Assembly (NCBI GenBank): GCA_022605425.2
Contig: CM061247.1
Location: forward strand, 1,165,501 to 1,229,500
Reading direction: 5' to 3'
Length of the DNA: 64,000 bases
DNA from: Hamiltosporidium tvaerminnensis
Taxonomy: Eukaryota > Microsporidia > Dubosqiidae
Below, piece after piece: positions 1-10,655 of the stretch (the first letter of the stretch is position 1; every line of letters begins with the position of its first letter). Position numbers and translations under genes: made by a program. The notes beneath the pieces were generated by a model. The model made no database searches. It was not told the origin of the DNA and saw only the letters and a program-made list of their open reading frames with translations.

Positions 1-592
1 AAATATCCATCATAGGTCCAATAAAAATAGAAGTTTTCCAAATATAATTCCCGAAAAAAGTAAAAATATATACTCTTAGATCACTTTAGATATTTTTTTA
101 CTGAGTATAATGACAAAAAGTTTGGAATAAAAATATTTATACTCCTAGAAAACCAAATATACCAAATTAAACCCCTTAAAATATTTTCTTCTATTGCTGT
201 AAAGATTCAATATACTCAATAAGTAGAATAGACAACCTCAATTGTGACTTATAAAACTAAAAACACCCAAAGTTTTTTTTAAAAAAAATAAAAAAAGATA
301 AAAATATGATGAATAAAATATTAAAAGAATCAAGAAATTTCTCTATCAAAAAAACCTAAATTTAAATCTTTATTTAAAAGTATCACATCATTTCAAAATA
401 GGGAAGTGTTATATTTGTTTTCATGACATTAACGCAAAAAGACCTAAATTTAAATAAAATATCCCTCGTTATATTATATTGACTAATAAATACTTAAAGC
501 ATTATTTTTTCTGTTTTTTTTAGTGGATATTTTATTAGAAAAATGCCCAAATATTTTAAAAAAATATAAAAAGATTTAAAATTTGTATACCG
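1..592. other. AT-rich intergenic region
   Basis: No gene is visible. The stretch is A/T runs with frequent stops in all frames. The only structured item is a short fragment of the dispersed ~700-bp repeat at 368-435, listed separately. Confidence 0.6.
351..455 (-). mobile_element. 5'-truncated fragment of the ~700-bp repeat with target-site duplication
   Basis: Positions 368-435 match the 3' terminal ~68 bp of the dispersed repeat seen at 2316-3026, 32485-33214 and 34955-35681. The shared words include GTATCACATC and TTTTCATGACATTAACGC. The fragment is flanked by direct repeats: AAAACCTAAATTTAAAT at 351-367 and AAGACCTAAATTTAAAT at 439-455 (16 of 17 identical). Retention of the 3' end, loss of the 5' end and a target duplication are the usual marks of non-LTR-type retrotransposition. 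Confidence 0.7.
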
Positions 593-1297
593 ATGGAAAA
601 TAAAATAAAGCAAAAAACAGATATAAATGAAGATACATTTGTACAAAGAGAAGAGCCAACATTACTAGGATACCAGAAACTAAACAATTCAACTTATACA
701 ATAGATTTGGATTCACCAGAGCTCAGAAATATTATAGATTTAGATTTAACAATATTAAATGAAGATCTAGAAAATAAAATATTTACGATGTTATACCATT
801 CAAGAGAAATTGATTTACAAAAATGTGAACAAAGTAAAAATGAAGAGTTGGAATTGAAAAGGTATTTTTTGGACAGTCAACTTTGTTATTCGTGTGGGGA
901 AACAGGACATACAGAAAGAAAATGTCCCAAAAGAAATACATTGGTGTGTATCCTTTGTAGTAGAACAGGGCATTACAAATATAATTGCCCAATGCTGGTT
1001 TGTATAAAGTGTCAAGAGTGTGGACATCGTGCCAATGCGTGTCAAGAAAGAACCGATAGGCGTAGATTTATGATGTGTAGACAATGTAGCGGTGAACATA
1101 ATATAACTGAGTGTCCAAGAAAATGGAGAAAATATTTTTATAACAGAAATTTAAATAATAATGTTCCTGTTAACAAAGCATGTCCTCTTTGTTGCGGTAA
1201 GAATCATTTTATTGATGATTGTAATGTCAAAAAAACCAAATTTTCTATTTTTACTTCTGATTTTAGAAGACAGACAACTTATTTTCCTAAAAAGTAA
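593..1297 (+). CDS. Zinc-knuckle RNA-binding protein, Air1/Air2-like (TRAMP complex)
   Basis: The 234-residue protein carries five CCHC zinc knuckles: C98-C111, C119-C132, C137-C150, C162-C174 and C197-C210, each C-x2-C-x3/4-H-x4-C. The first two have the classic CxxCGxxGHxxxxC form. Five tandem knuckles behind an acidic N-terminus match yeast Air1/Air2, which bridge the poly(A) polymerase Trf4/5 and helicase Mtr4 in the nuclear TRAMP complex that marks aberrant RNAs for exosome decay. The ATG at 593 is the first in frame and follows a short CC (GTATACCG). The C-terminal tail after the last knuckle is short and basic. Another CCHC protein, such as a splicing or Gis2-like factor, is possible; the spacing and the divergent fourth and fifth knuckles favour Air. 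Confidence 0.75.
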   Translation: MENKIKQKTDINEDTFVQREEPTLLGYQKLNNSTYTIDLDSPELRNIIDLDLTILNEDLENKIFTMLYHSREIDLQKCEQSKNEELELKRYFLDSQLCYSCGETGHTERKCPKRNTLVCILCSRTGHYKYNCPMLVCIKCQECGHRANACQERTDRRRFMMCRQCSGEHNITECPRKWRKYFYNRNLNNNVPVNKACPLCCGKNHFIDDCNVKKTKFSIFTSDFRRQTTYFPKK

Positions 1298-2315
1298 AAT
1301 TTAAATCTTAATATTTATCTTAGCATTATTGTAAAAGAATCTTTTATAGGAAGTAAAATTTTGGTTTATTTTTACGAAAAGTCTACCGTATTAAATAAAA
1401 CTAGGCAATATTTTATACTGTTAGATGTTTGGTTTATTTTTTAATAGTTTATTGACATTATATGGTATATTAGCACTTTTTAAAATATTTTATGTTTGCT
1501 ACTATCATAAATAATACAAGGCATTGGATTGATTTTATAATAAAACAATTTCCTAAAACAAAGGATTTCTATTCTTAATATTGTCGTCTATTTTTTTTAT
1601 AAAATTCTTGATATTTAATCTCTTTTTCTATCTTTTTATTTGGTGTTAGAATTCCGTGATTTTTAGATAAAAAATCAGTCCTTTATATTTAGAGTCTTTA
1701 GTTTTTTAAAATAGTTTTCCAATTATCTTTCTGTGTGCTGCAATAGAATTACTTCTATATACACAGTCTTATTAAAAAGTTGACAAATTTTTAATTATTT
1801 CCTTTATTTATTATTGTCTTCGAATTTCATTCTTTGTATTGAACATAGTTACAAATAAAATTTTTGTACATCAAAACAAAGTATTTCTTTTTCGTGATAT
1901 GTATTAGGAAAAACTTCATGATGTTGCTATTGTTATATCTTACAAAAAAATATCATAATCTTTTTTTAAAGTTATTAGAGATTTTATTTGTATTCAGACA
2001 TCCTGTTTTTTTCTAATTTTTTTTCTAGATTTTACAATTTTAAACACATTCGTTATGAGATATATTATATCTACGCAAAAATTCCGTTGCGAGTTCATAT
2101 TTCTTTTTAAGATAATTTTAATCGATCAATTCATCATGATCGTAACAAATGTCTTTTTCCTCATGTAAAATCAGTACAAAATACGTGCAATAATTTAAGT
2201 AATTCGAAATATTTTAATACTGTGAATGAAAATTAAACTATAACATGAAACAGCTAAAAATTGAAAGCGAAATAAATTACAACAAATATTTTTTTTAATT
2301 TAATTTATGTTTAGT
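1298..2315. other. Intergenic, no recognised feature
   Basis: About 1 kb of T-rich sequence between the zinc-knuckle gene and a dispersed repeat. I see no open frame of meaningful length, no RNA gene and no clear repeat. Confidence 0.5.
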
Positions 2316-3026
2316 TGTGGAGGGAGAATAACAACAACAAAAACTATCTGCTTGGCAATGAGTATATGAAATTGGTGTGAAGATCATTCTTTGAATTTTT
2401 CATAAGGAATAAAACCACAATAAGGTTCGGGTTATTGTGTGGGATTTTATGAAGAAGAGAAGGTCTACGAAATTGCTAAACTTTTTCTACAAATTTATTT
2501 TATAGTATTTATGTAACTAGATCAGATACCAAGGCTGAACATGTAGGTAATTGCCATCTAAAAGCATGGAAGCCTAGCCTTGCTCACTCGGGTTAGAACA
2601 CTTAGCGCCTGGGATATATAAAATTAAAAACCGGGAAAGCTAAGTAGCAGGATATACCTGTTGGTATGATATTCCACTGTCAGTCGGACCTCATGTAATT
2701 CGCTTAGATATATCTTAGAAGAAGTTTATTGAATTCTTAAATTTTAGACTAACTGGAGTGGTTCATTGTCTCGGGCGCCCAAGGTTGGCCTCGACCTTCG
2801 ATCGCAATCCATGCAAAGTATATTAACGAACTCTGGGCAACTGCCTCGTCTTTTAATTGGATTCTACACACCTGGTAGATGAAAGGCTTTGAGACGTAGG
2901 TATCGCAGGCGGTACTGATGGAGTGTTGGAAAACAGTTATTTATGTTAAACCTAGAACTGGGTTAATGTCATGAAAACAAATATAACACTTGCCACATTT
3001 TTAAAAAGATGTGATGCTTTTAAATA
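2316..3026 (+). repeat. Dispersed ~700-bp repeat, copy A2 (near full length)
   Basis: Full-length-looking member of the repeat family also at 18861-19556, 32485-33214 and 34955-35681. It starts at TGTGGAGGGAGAATAAC and ends at GATGTGATGCTTTTAAAT. Shared landmarks include CTGCTTGGCAATGAGT, TAGCGCCTGGGA, AGCAGGATATACCTGTTGG, CCTTCGATCGCAATCCATGC, ACACCTGGTAGATGAAAGGC and GTTAAACCTAGAACTG. It is much more GC-rich than its flanks. No terminal inverted repeats and no open frame conserved in all copies are visible. Confidence 0.85.
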
Positions 3027-4174
3027 TAGAGTAGTCTTTTTATTACTTCTTCACTTAAATTATTTTAAAATTCCAAAAGTTTTTTATGGATAATTGGAGT
3101 AAAAAAAATTTATGGGTTTAGAAAAATTGATTATCAAAAAAAGTAGATAAAATATTTTCTTGTTTCATAGGCAACAAAAAAAATCCCAAAATCGGTAATC
3201 AAAAATTAAAAAATAAAAAAAAGATAAAAAAGATAAAAAAGAAAAAGATAAAGAAAAAGAAAGATAATATTAAAAATAATTATACTAAGAATAATAGAAG
3301 TCAAGCTCAACATATAATGTATGAATTAAGAAATAAATTAAACAAGCAATGATTTAAACATAAATAAAGCAATTACAAAAAGCTTATTTAGAATTATCTT
3401 TTTTAATAAAAAAAACATCTCAAATGTCAAAAAATATAAATTAAATTAGCTGTCTAATTCTTATAAAATTAGAATGAGAAATATAAAATAAATTAAAAAA
3501 AATAAATTATATTTCAAAGTAAAAGCTAATATATGAATTATAAAATAAATTAAAAAATAAATATTAGAATCTTAACATATGAATTATAAAATAAATTAAA
3601 AAATAAATATTAGAATCTTAACATATGAATTATAAAATAAATTAAAAAATAAATATTAGAATCTTAACATATGAATTATAAAATAAATTAAGAACTAAAT
3701 ATTAGAATCTTAACATATGAATTATAAAATAAATTAAGAACTAAATATTAGAATCGTAACATATGAATTATAAAATAAATTAAGAAATTAAATATTCGAA
3801 AGTAGAAGATAAGAAATAAATTAAAATAAATAAATTAAATTAGAAATTGAATTTAAATGTAGGAAATATAAACAAAGAAATTATTTTAATTTAAAGAATA
3901 AAAAAAATTCTCAATCGTTCTATTTATAATTTCAAGATTTAAAATAAAAATAGTAAATAAATAAAAATAAAAATTTAAATAATTTTATGGGTTTTTAATT
4001 CCCATTTTCATACACATTTTTTGATAAAAAAAATTATATTTTTTGTTTAATCGTTTCCTATCAAAATTATGAAAGAATTAATTGATAATTTATTCATTCT
4101 ATGGTTTAATATCTTGACATTTCCTTTTTAGCATAAATTAAAAAATTATAAATAAAAAAAAATTATAAAAATGC
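3027..4174. other. Intergenic region upstream of the 1555-residue gene
   Basis: A/T-rich spacer with purine-rich (GATAAAAAA)-like sequence at about 3215-3265 and a 46-bp tandem array at 3531-3806 (separate entry). No gene seen. Confidence 0.6.
3531..3806. repeat. 46-bp tandem repeat array, about six units
   Basis: Units begin with ATATGAATTATAAAATAAAT at 3531, 3577, 3623, 3669, 3715 and 3761, an exact 46-bp period. The first three units carry AAAAAATAAATATTAG and the later ones AAGAACTAAATATTAG. The last unit decays after about 3795. Confidence 0.9.
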
Positions 4175-7100
4175 ATGAATTTTATGTGGAGACGTGGATT
4201 TCTGAGTGGAGTATATAAAGATGTAAGTAAGTTATCAGAACCAAGAAGTATGAAGGCTATATTAGGATATACTGTACTTGTATGTGCATTATATGTATTT
4301 AAATTCTTCTTATATGCTAAATCATGTATGAATATGAATAATTTTGTGATTGAAAAAATTTCTTATGATTTTGAAAAAAGCAATCTTATTAGATTTGATG
4401 CAAGAATAAAGAATTCAAAGATGCCTATAAGTTGTTCTGTTACAGAAATATCTGTTGATGTGTATTTGGATAACTGTGATCAGAAAATCGTGACATTGAA
4501 AATGAAAGATTGTTTTTTAGCAAAGGAATGTGAAATAAAATACAAAGATTTTATTGTTTTAGAACGAGAAAATAATTTTGATTTTAAAAAAATTACAAGT
4601 TGGTCTGAAAACAAAGGTGGACTTATTTTTGATGTTTCCAATGTTTTCAAAAGAAAAATTTTATTTTGGAATTTTAAATATAAAATCCAAAGGAAAGTGC
4701 CTTTAAAAATATTTGGAGATGAAAATTTTGAACCTTTTGATGTGAAAAGCATAAAAGTTTTACAGACGAAGGATTGTTTAATTTTGGCTCCAAATTTTTG
4801 TGTTTTGACTTTTCCATCTTTTTTAGAAATGAGAATTCCTTCTTTTGAATTTGCAGTTTTAGCAAATGAAATACCAATTTTTAAAATAAAATTAAGAAAT
4901 TCAGGGATAAAAAGTGAAAAAATTATAAATTGTTCATTGATTTTTGATAGAGAATATTTAGAAAATCTAAAAAGTTTTATTACAAGTACAATTGATGGTA
5001 ATGGATTTACATTAGGATTTGGTAATTTTAGTTATATGAATCATCACAGCCATACTTTGTTATATTTAGAAAACTTTTTAAAAGCTTTTAAATTGAAAAA
5101 TCAAAGCAAAAAAGAAATTTTTTTTACAAATAATGTTCCATTTACACAATTATGTGTCAAAAGTGTCAACACTGAAAGTATTACTGGAACATTAGAAATT
5201 CACAGCACTTTTTTAGATAATTTTTTAGATTCAAAACATATAATAAATAAGATTGAAATACCCGAGACATTTTTTGATGTCGATGTAGGTGAAACGAATG
5301 TTGGTAATTTGGTGGCAAAAAATATTAAAAAACCAGAATATTTACATTTTGAAATAATATTGTATCCGAAGGACTTAAATCTCTTTTTTAATACTTTTAT
5401 AATGCCTGAGGATTCTACCTTAAGAATACATTCGAAACAAGTGAGTTTTATTGGTGAAATTATTTCAAATGTAAATTTTTTATGGGATTTTAGAACAAAT
5501 ATTGGATTAAATAAAATAAATTTTACAGAAGATTTTCATGATGGAAATGGAATGAAACCAAATTTATTTCAAATGAAAATGGAATGTTTAAATGATGATA
5601 AAAGAATAACTGAATGGGAAATGAATTTATTATTACCAGAGATTTTAAATAATAGAGAACGTGTAAAACTTAAATGGTGCGATCTCAATTTGAATTTTAC
5701 TGTGGCAGAATTTAATTTTGATTTTTTTATTTCTTCAAATGAAGTAATTTTTATAAAAGATTTTAGGAGTAAAAGTGAAATTTGTAGAGGAAATTCTCCT
5801 TTAAATATTCATTTAAAACTTGAAAATACCGTAAACTACCAAGGATGCACTCTTATGTATTCAACAAAACAATTTATTAAAAAATATCAAAATTTGAAGG
5901 AAAATAAATTTAAGAAAAATCGAATACGAAATTTCTTTAGAAGCAGAAGAAATAATCAACATAATGATTTTGATAGAGATTCTTCATTTGAAGGAATATT
6001 TATAAATTTCTTGGAACATATCAAACCGAAACTGTGTTTTTATAATACCGAAACTGAAAATTTGAGTCTCATAAATTCTTATTTTGACAAAATTTTATCT
6101 GAAAAACACATAAAATTTTTTGGAATCGAAAGTATTTTTTGTGAGGAACCAAATTTTAATTTAGAAAAAATAATGAAAAAAGCGAAATTTAAATTTAATG
6201 ATTTGGAAAGTTTAACCAAGGCTTCGTTTTTAGTAACTTTACTTGGAAAAATAGAACAATTTACCGATTACAACATAAAATTTGAAATAATTTTTAAAGA
6301 ATTAAATTTTTTAATTTGTGACAACAGTTTAGAAGAAAAAAGTAATAAACCACAAACCCATGACATAAATAATAATATATTAGCTAACCAATTTAATTCT
6401 TTAAGAATTACAATTCCTAGTTTGATTTTAAGTTTTAATATTTCAGATTCCAAACTCAACAATTTAAAATTTGTTGATGAAAAAAATGAAAATTCTTTTT
6501 TAACATTTTTTGAGATTTTTTTAAACGAAAAAGATATTTTTATTCCTGAAAAGATTTCATTTTGTTCTGAAAATAATTTTAATTATTTTTCAAATGTTTT
6601 AAGTAAAATAATTGGATGTTTTGAATTTATTAGACCGAAATCTTCACAAATAAATTTTGTAAAGAGAAATTTAGATCCGATTACATCTTTTACTGAAGAG
6701 AATATGTATGTATGTCTCCATGTAATCTATAATTCGTTAGATAATGTAAATCCATTGCATCCTTCATTTGGTTTGACAAATAAGTGTGTTTTTAAAGTAA
6801 CTTTTTTTATTGTTTTACCTGAAGATTCTATTACACAAAGAAATAAAGCGACTCAAAACGAATTTGGATTTAAATGGCCAGGTTTTGAATTTTCAGTTTA
6901 CGATGAAAATGAAATATCTGATATTTCCAAGGTAATTGTATCTCCAGGTTCAATAATTCTTAGAAAAGAAGGAGATGAAAATAAAAGCGTACAAAAAATG
7001 AGAAAATTTACAATTTCATTTGAGATATATTCAAAGATTTATGAAGGAAACAATTTTATTTTATCTTTTAAAAAAATGGATTCAAGTTTTGAAAAATTTA

Positions 7101-8842
7101 GAACAAAAATATCAAAAAATAAGATAAAAACACTAACAAATTTGTTATTGAAAGGACGAGACGCAACATTTTCATCAGAAAACGAAGATTTAGGATTTTC
7201 TAAATATTTTAAAGAATTAAAAGAAATTCTTATAAATTTTTTAAATGATGACACGATCGATATAAATTTGAAAAATAGTATTTGTGATACAAAAATCAAA
7301 GTAGAAAGTGCGGGAGATACAAATCTTGATTGTGTTTATAAAAATATGAAAGTTTATAATTATTTTTTAAGAAATCAAATAAGTAAGAGGCTTGCTGTTT
7401 TATTGTCTAAAATAAGTTTAGAAAAATATTCAAAAAATATTATTTTTAATGTCCATGCTGAGTTACTCAAACCTTTGGATTTAAATTTAGGATTTTTACA
7501 AAAGAAAATTAAGGATGGAAAACTAAGAATTGGTGTGATTCAAAATATTGATTATGATTCACTTCAAAGTTCAGATGAAGAATTTGTCACGGCAAGAGAA
7601 GAAAGTGGAATATCAAATGAAAGTTTTGTTACTGCAAGGGAAGAAAGTGGAATATCAAATGAAAGTTTTGTTACTGCAAGGGAAGAAAGTAGTCAAGATT
7701 TTGTCACAATTAGAGAAGAAAGTAACAAAAGTTTTGCTACTTCAAATGAAGGAAGCCAAAGTTTTGTCACTGCAAGAGAAGGAAGCCAAAGTTTTGTCAC
7801 TGCAAGAGATGAAAGCCAAAGTTTTGTCACTGCAAGAGAAGACAACGAATTTTCAAATGAAAGTTTTGTTACTGCAAGAGAAGAACTAAGCAGCCAAACA
7901 ATTATCGATGATTATGAAACAATAAGAAGAACTACCGACAATGAAACCCCAAGAAATTCAATATTTGACAGACAATCACTGAGCAGAAATCTAAATATCG
8001 GTGGTTCTTTAATTACCAATAAAAATAGTGAAACCGACATTTTTTTTACTCCAAATTCACAAACAGATTTTGAAGAAGGAAGCTCTACAGATTCAGAAAA
8101 TACACCAAATCGCCCACCTTTAAACGATTCATTTACAGACGAACCAAATCTTTTATTCAGTATTTTTATTTATTTGCACCAAGAAAACAACTCACTTAAA
8201 ATAAAAATTCCAAACGAAAATAATTTAGATTCTTCAAATGAATTATCCTATTGCCAATCCAAACTCCTAGCTGCTTGCTCTACACTTCTAAACATTTGTA
8301 AATCTTTTAATCCAACATTTTCTTTGGATATTAAAAAAAGAATCAGATTTACACATTTCAAAAACAAAAATATTTTATTTCGTATTGAACATGAAGGAAA
8401 AACAATGGTAGAATCTGTATTAAACGAATGGGAAACCTATATAAATCATACAAAACTTACTTTTAAAATAGATCCATATTTTTTTGAAAATATAATGAAT
8501 ATTCAAGAATTTAAAATAATAATTTTTGAAAATAAAAATGTTATTTTTGAGCAAAATATAGAAATCGACCAACTCACCAAATACAGACTTCTTACTTTTT
8601 CTTTGAAATATATTTTTAAATTTATAAAAGCATATTTTCCAAAATTAAATCGAACATCATTTTTTAATGGTTTGGAATATTTAAAAAATGGGACTGTAAA
8701 TGCATTTAATTATACTTTTAATAAAAATAATTGGGAAAATATTAAAAAAATTGGAAATAATGTTGTAAATTCTACGTTTTATAGAAATAAGTTAGATTAT
8801 TTGAAAAGTGTTGGAAATAGATTTTTAAGTTTATTTTATTAG
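4175..8842 (+). CDS. Large single-pass membrane protein with FVTAREES repeats, function unknown
   Basis: A single frame of 1555 residues. A short cytosolic-looking N-terminus (WRRGFLSGVYKDV) precedes one hydrophobic segment at about residues 27-48, followed by a long, Asn/Lys/Phe-rich region predicted to be beta-rich. Residues about 1133-1240 hold at least seven imperfect copies of FVTAREES. The C-terminal ~60 residues contain short repeats (NGTVNAFNYTF, GNNVVNSTFYRN). The architecture, an N-terminal anchor followed by a long luminal domain, recalls fungal DUF3712/Tag1-type vacuolar proteins, but this is a weak resemblance. The ATG at 4175 is used; a second in-frame ATG is three codons downstream, and an out-of-frame ATG at 4171 overlaps. 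No CCC motif lies close upstream. Base usage matches the other genes. Confidence 0.85.
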   Translation: MNFMWRRGFLSGVYKDVSKLSEPRSMKAILGYTVLVCALYVFKFFLYAKSCMNMNNFVIEKISYDFEKSNLIRFDARIKNSKMPISCSVTEISVDVYLDNCDQKIVTLKMKDCFLAKECEIKYKDFIVLERENNFDFKKITSWSENKGGLIFDVSNVFKRKILFWNFKYKIQRKVPLKIFGDENFEPFDVKSIKVLQTKDCLILAPNFCVLTFPSFLEMRIPSFEFAVLANEIPIFKIKLRNSGIKSEKIINCSLIFDREYLENLKSFITSTIDGNGFTLGFGNFSYMNHHSHTLLYLENFLKAFKLKNQSKKEIFFTNNVPFTQLCVKSVNTESITGTLEIHSTFLDNFLDSKHIINKIEIPETFFDVDVGETNVGNLVAKNIKKPEYLHFEIILYPKDLNLFFNTFIMPEDSTLRIHSKQVSFIGEIISNVNFLWDFRTNIGLNKINFTEDFHDGNGMKPNLFQMKMECLNDDKRITEWEMNLLLPEILNNRERVKLKWCDLNLNFTVAEFNFDFFISSNEVIFIKDFRSKSEICRGNSPLNIHLKLENTVNYQGCTLMYSTKQFIKKYQNLKENKFKKNRIRNFFRSRRNNQHNDFDRDSSFEGIFINFLEHIKPKLCFYNTETENLSLINSYFDKILSEKHIKFFGIESIFCEEPNFNLEKIMKKAKFKFNDLESLTKASFLVTLLGKIEQFTDYNIKFEIIFKELNFLICDNSLEEKSNKPQTHDINNNILANQFNSLRITIPSLILSFNISDSKLNNLKFVDEKNENSFLTFFEIFLNEKDIFIPEKISFCSENNFNYFSNVLSKIIGCFEFIRPKSSQINFVKRNLDPITSFTEENMYVCLHVIYNSLDNVNPLHPSFGLTNKCVFKVTFFIVLPEDSITQRNKATQNEFGFKWPGFEFSVYDENEISDISKVIVSPGSIILRKEGDENKSVQKMRKFTISFEIYSKIYEGNNFILSFKKMDSSFEKFRTKISKNKIKTLTNLLLKGRDATFSSENEDLGFSKYFKELKEILINFLNDDTIDINLKNSICDTKIKVESAGDTNLDCVYKNMKVYNYFLRNQISKRLAVLLSKISLEKYSKNIIFNVHAELLKPLDLNLGFLQKKIKDGKLRIGVIQNIDYDSLQSSDEEFVTAREESGISNESFVTAREESGISNESFVTAREESSQDFVTIREESNKSFATSNEGSQSFVTAREGSQSFVTARDESQSFVTAREDNEFSNESFVTAREELSSQTIIDDYETIRRTTDNETPRNSIFDRQSLSRNLNIGGSLITNKNSETDIFFTPNSQTDFEEGSSTDSENTPNRPPLNDSFTDEPNLLFSIFIYLHQENNSLKIKIPNENNLDSSNELSYCQSKLLAACSTLLNICKSFNPTFSLDIKKRIRFTHFKNKNILFRIEHEGKTMVESVLNEWETYINHTKLTFKIDPYFFENIMNIQEFKIIIFENKNVIFEQNIEIDQLTKYRLLTFSLKYIFKFIKAYFPKLNRTSFFNGLEYLKNGTVNAFNYTFNKNNWENIKKIGNNVVNSTFYRNKLDYLKSVGNRFLSLFY

Positions 8843-8883
8843 AAATTGGAAATAAATTTGTAAATTCTACGTTTTATAGAAAT
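8751..8883 (+). repeat. 95-bp offset direct duplication across the 3' end of the large gene
   Basis: TTGGAAATAATGTTGTAAAT at 8751 recurs as TTGGAAATAAATTTGTAAAT at 8846. Both are followed by TCTACGTTTTATAGAAAT. The second copy lies just after the stop codon at 8840-8842. The offset of 95 is not a multiple of three, so the downstream copy is out of frame and non-coding. Confidence 0.85.
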
Positions 8884-9645
8884 GTTCCTCAATAGATTTA
8901 CATCGTTTTTAATAGAAATGTTTCTTAAAAAAAAAACAAGTTGTTTGCTAATGATATGATATACAAAGAAGTAGATAAATAATTATCTTAAAAAAATAAT
9001 ATGATTGTGTATAATTTTATATGGAAAATAAACCATAGAATATTTTACGAAGTTAATCAACAAATAGAAATACAAAAAAATCATTACAAAGTAAAAACTT
9101 AAAATTTTAAGTTTCTTAAAAAAGTAAATGTAATAAAAAAGAAGTTATAGTTTATTTTATAATTTTGTTAATTTTTTTATTATTTTTTTATAAAATATTT
9201 TATAATTGTAGAAGTAGGGTATTACTAAAGAAGAAAAATATTTTTAGTTAATTATAGGGTTAATAAATTTCTAATAACTGTAAAAATAGGTTTCTATTGA
9301 AGAGTAAATTATTTTTTTATTTAAATTATAACGGTTTGTAAGCCTTTTATTAGTATGGAAGTAGGTTGTTGGTAAGAATAAATTATTTTATTAATTATAG
9401 AATTAGTATTTCTAAATATTTGGATAATGATATTCCTTATTCTTCTATTTTAAATATTTACATAATTTTATTTTGATACTTCTTATTGTTTCAAATCATG
9501 TTCATACTTAAGTCTCTAAATATTTAATTAAATCTTTCGGATATTATAGATTCTACTTTTAAATATTCTTATTCTCACTTGATTTGTGAGTTTTTAATCA
9601 CATTCTAAAATATATGTTAAGAAATCATAATTTGTTTCTTTTCTG
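8843..9645. other. Intergenic, no recognised feature
   Basis: AT-rich spacer after the large gene. Apart from the 3' duplication at its start I see nothing in it. Confidence 0.5.
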
Positions 9646-9649
9646 ATTT

Positions 9650-10322
9650 TAGATGATGTAGAAAGTGTCTCTAAAGTGCTATAGACTGAATATATGCCTC
9701 TATTTAATTATTAATATGGGTTTTTAAATCAAATACTGTGATATTTAAAAAAAATGAAATCCAAAGTTATAAAATAAAGGATTATTTCAATACAAGATAT
9801 ACAAATCAGTGAAAAGTTATATTTCTAAGTTTTTTTTGTTAAAATCCAAATAAAATATCTGTTAGCGTGGCCTCTACTGTTTGAATATGCGTTTATAATT
9901 ATTTGTGTAAAATGAATATAATGAATTTTTATTCCGAATTTTGACATCAGTTTTTAATCTGGTATTCCTTTTTATTTCACATAATCACACATTCAAGAAT
10001 TTACGAATTTTAGAATTTAAATGAGGTTGATAAATATTTGGGAATTATACTCATTATAAATCAGTAATATACATTGAACAACCATATTATGAGTCTAATA
10101 TACTCATGTCTGTATATTTTTTCATGTTTAGTTGCCAAAAGCCTAAAGAATTTTTTAGAGTTTTCATGATGTTTCACTTTGCTTGAATACAACAAAATAC
10201 ATTTTTATCCTGGATATAACAGAAGACTGCTTGGTTACATACTTGATACTCGCTTTTTTAAGCAAATTAGAAGAATTGCTAACAATTATAACTCATTCTT
10301 CTAGCATTATAGAACTTTAATG
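9650..10322 (-). pseudogene. 5'-truncated relic of the R2-like non-LTR retrotransposon (3' end)
   Basis: Read on the minus strand, this region follows the 3' part of the element at 31440-32130 block by block: TTCTGTTATATCCAGGATA (zinc-knuckle region), ACCAGATTAAAAACTGATGT (endonuclease region) and TAGAGGCATATATTCAGTC near the C-terminus. It is heavily mutated with no open frame. Only the 3' portion is present, as expected for a 5'-truncated insertion. Confidence 0.8.
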
Positions 10323-10655
10323 CAAATTTCTGTTTCTTTTTTTTAAATAAATTAAGGAAGGATAAAAAAATTTTAATTACTAAAAAATTATTAGAACTAT
10401 TGACAAATAAAAGAAAATTTTGTATTTATTAAGTAAAAAGCAATAAAAAATTGATTTTTTGTCACAAATTTATATGAAATAAATAAAAATTCAGCAAATT
10501 TATATCAATACATAAGAAAAATACAAATTCATATGAAATAAATAAAAAAGAATTCAAATTTACATCAATGTTTAAATAAATTCAAACAAACTTTTATTAA
10601 ATTTATATGAGAGAATGCAAATTTATATCAAAGTTCGTAAAAATGTAAATCAATT
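10323..10655. other. Intergenic, AT-rich
   Basis: Spacer between the retrotransposon relic and the UBX gene stop. It contains short imperfect reiterations such as AAATTTATATCAA and ATATGAAATAAATAAAAA. Nothing else seen. Confidence 0.5.

Noticed and set aside
2316-3026. The ~700-bp repeat as a solo LTR (TGTGG at one end, CCACA near the other)
   Set aside because: Similarity between copies continues ~25 bp beyond CCACA, no primer-binding site or gag-pol is seen, and the truncated copy at 368-435 fits a non-LTR mode.
7548-7889. 113-residue plus-strand frame rich in KVLLLQ repeats
   Set aside because: It is an alternative-frame shadow of the FVTAREES repeats in the 1555-residue gene.
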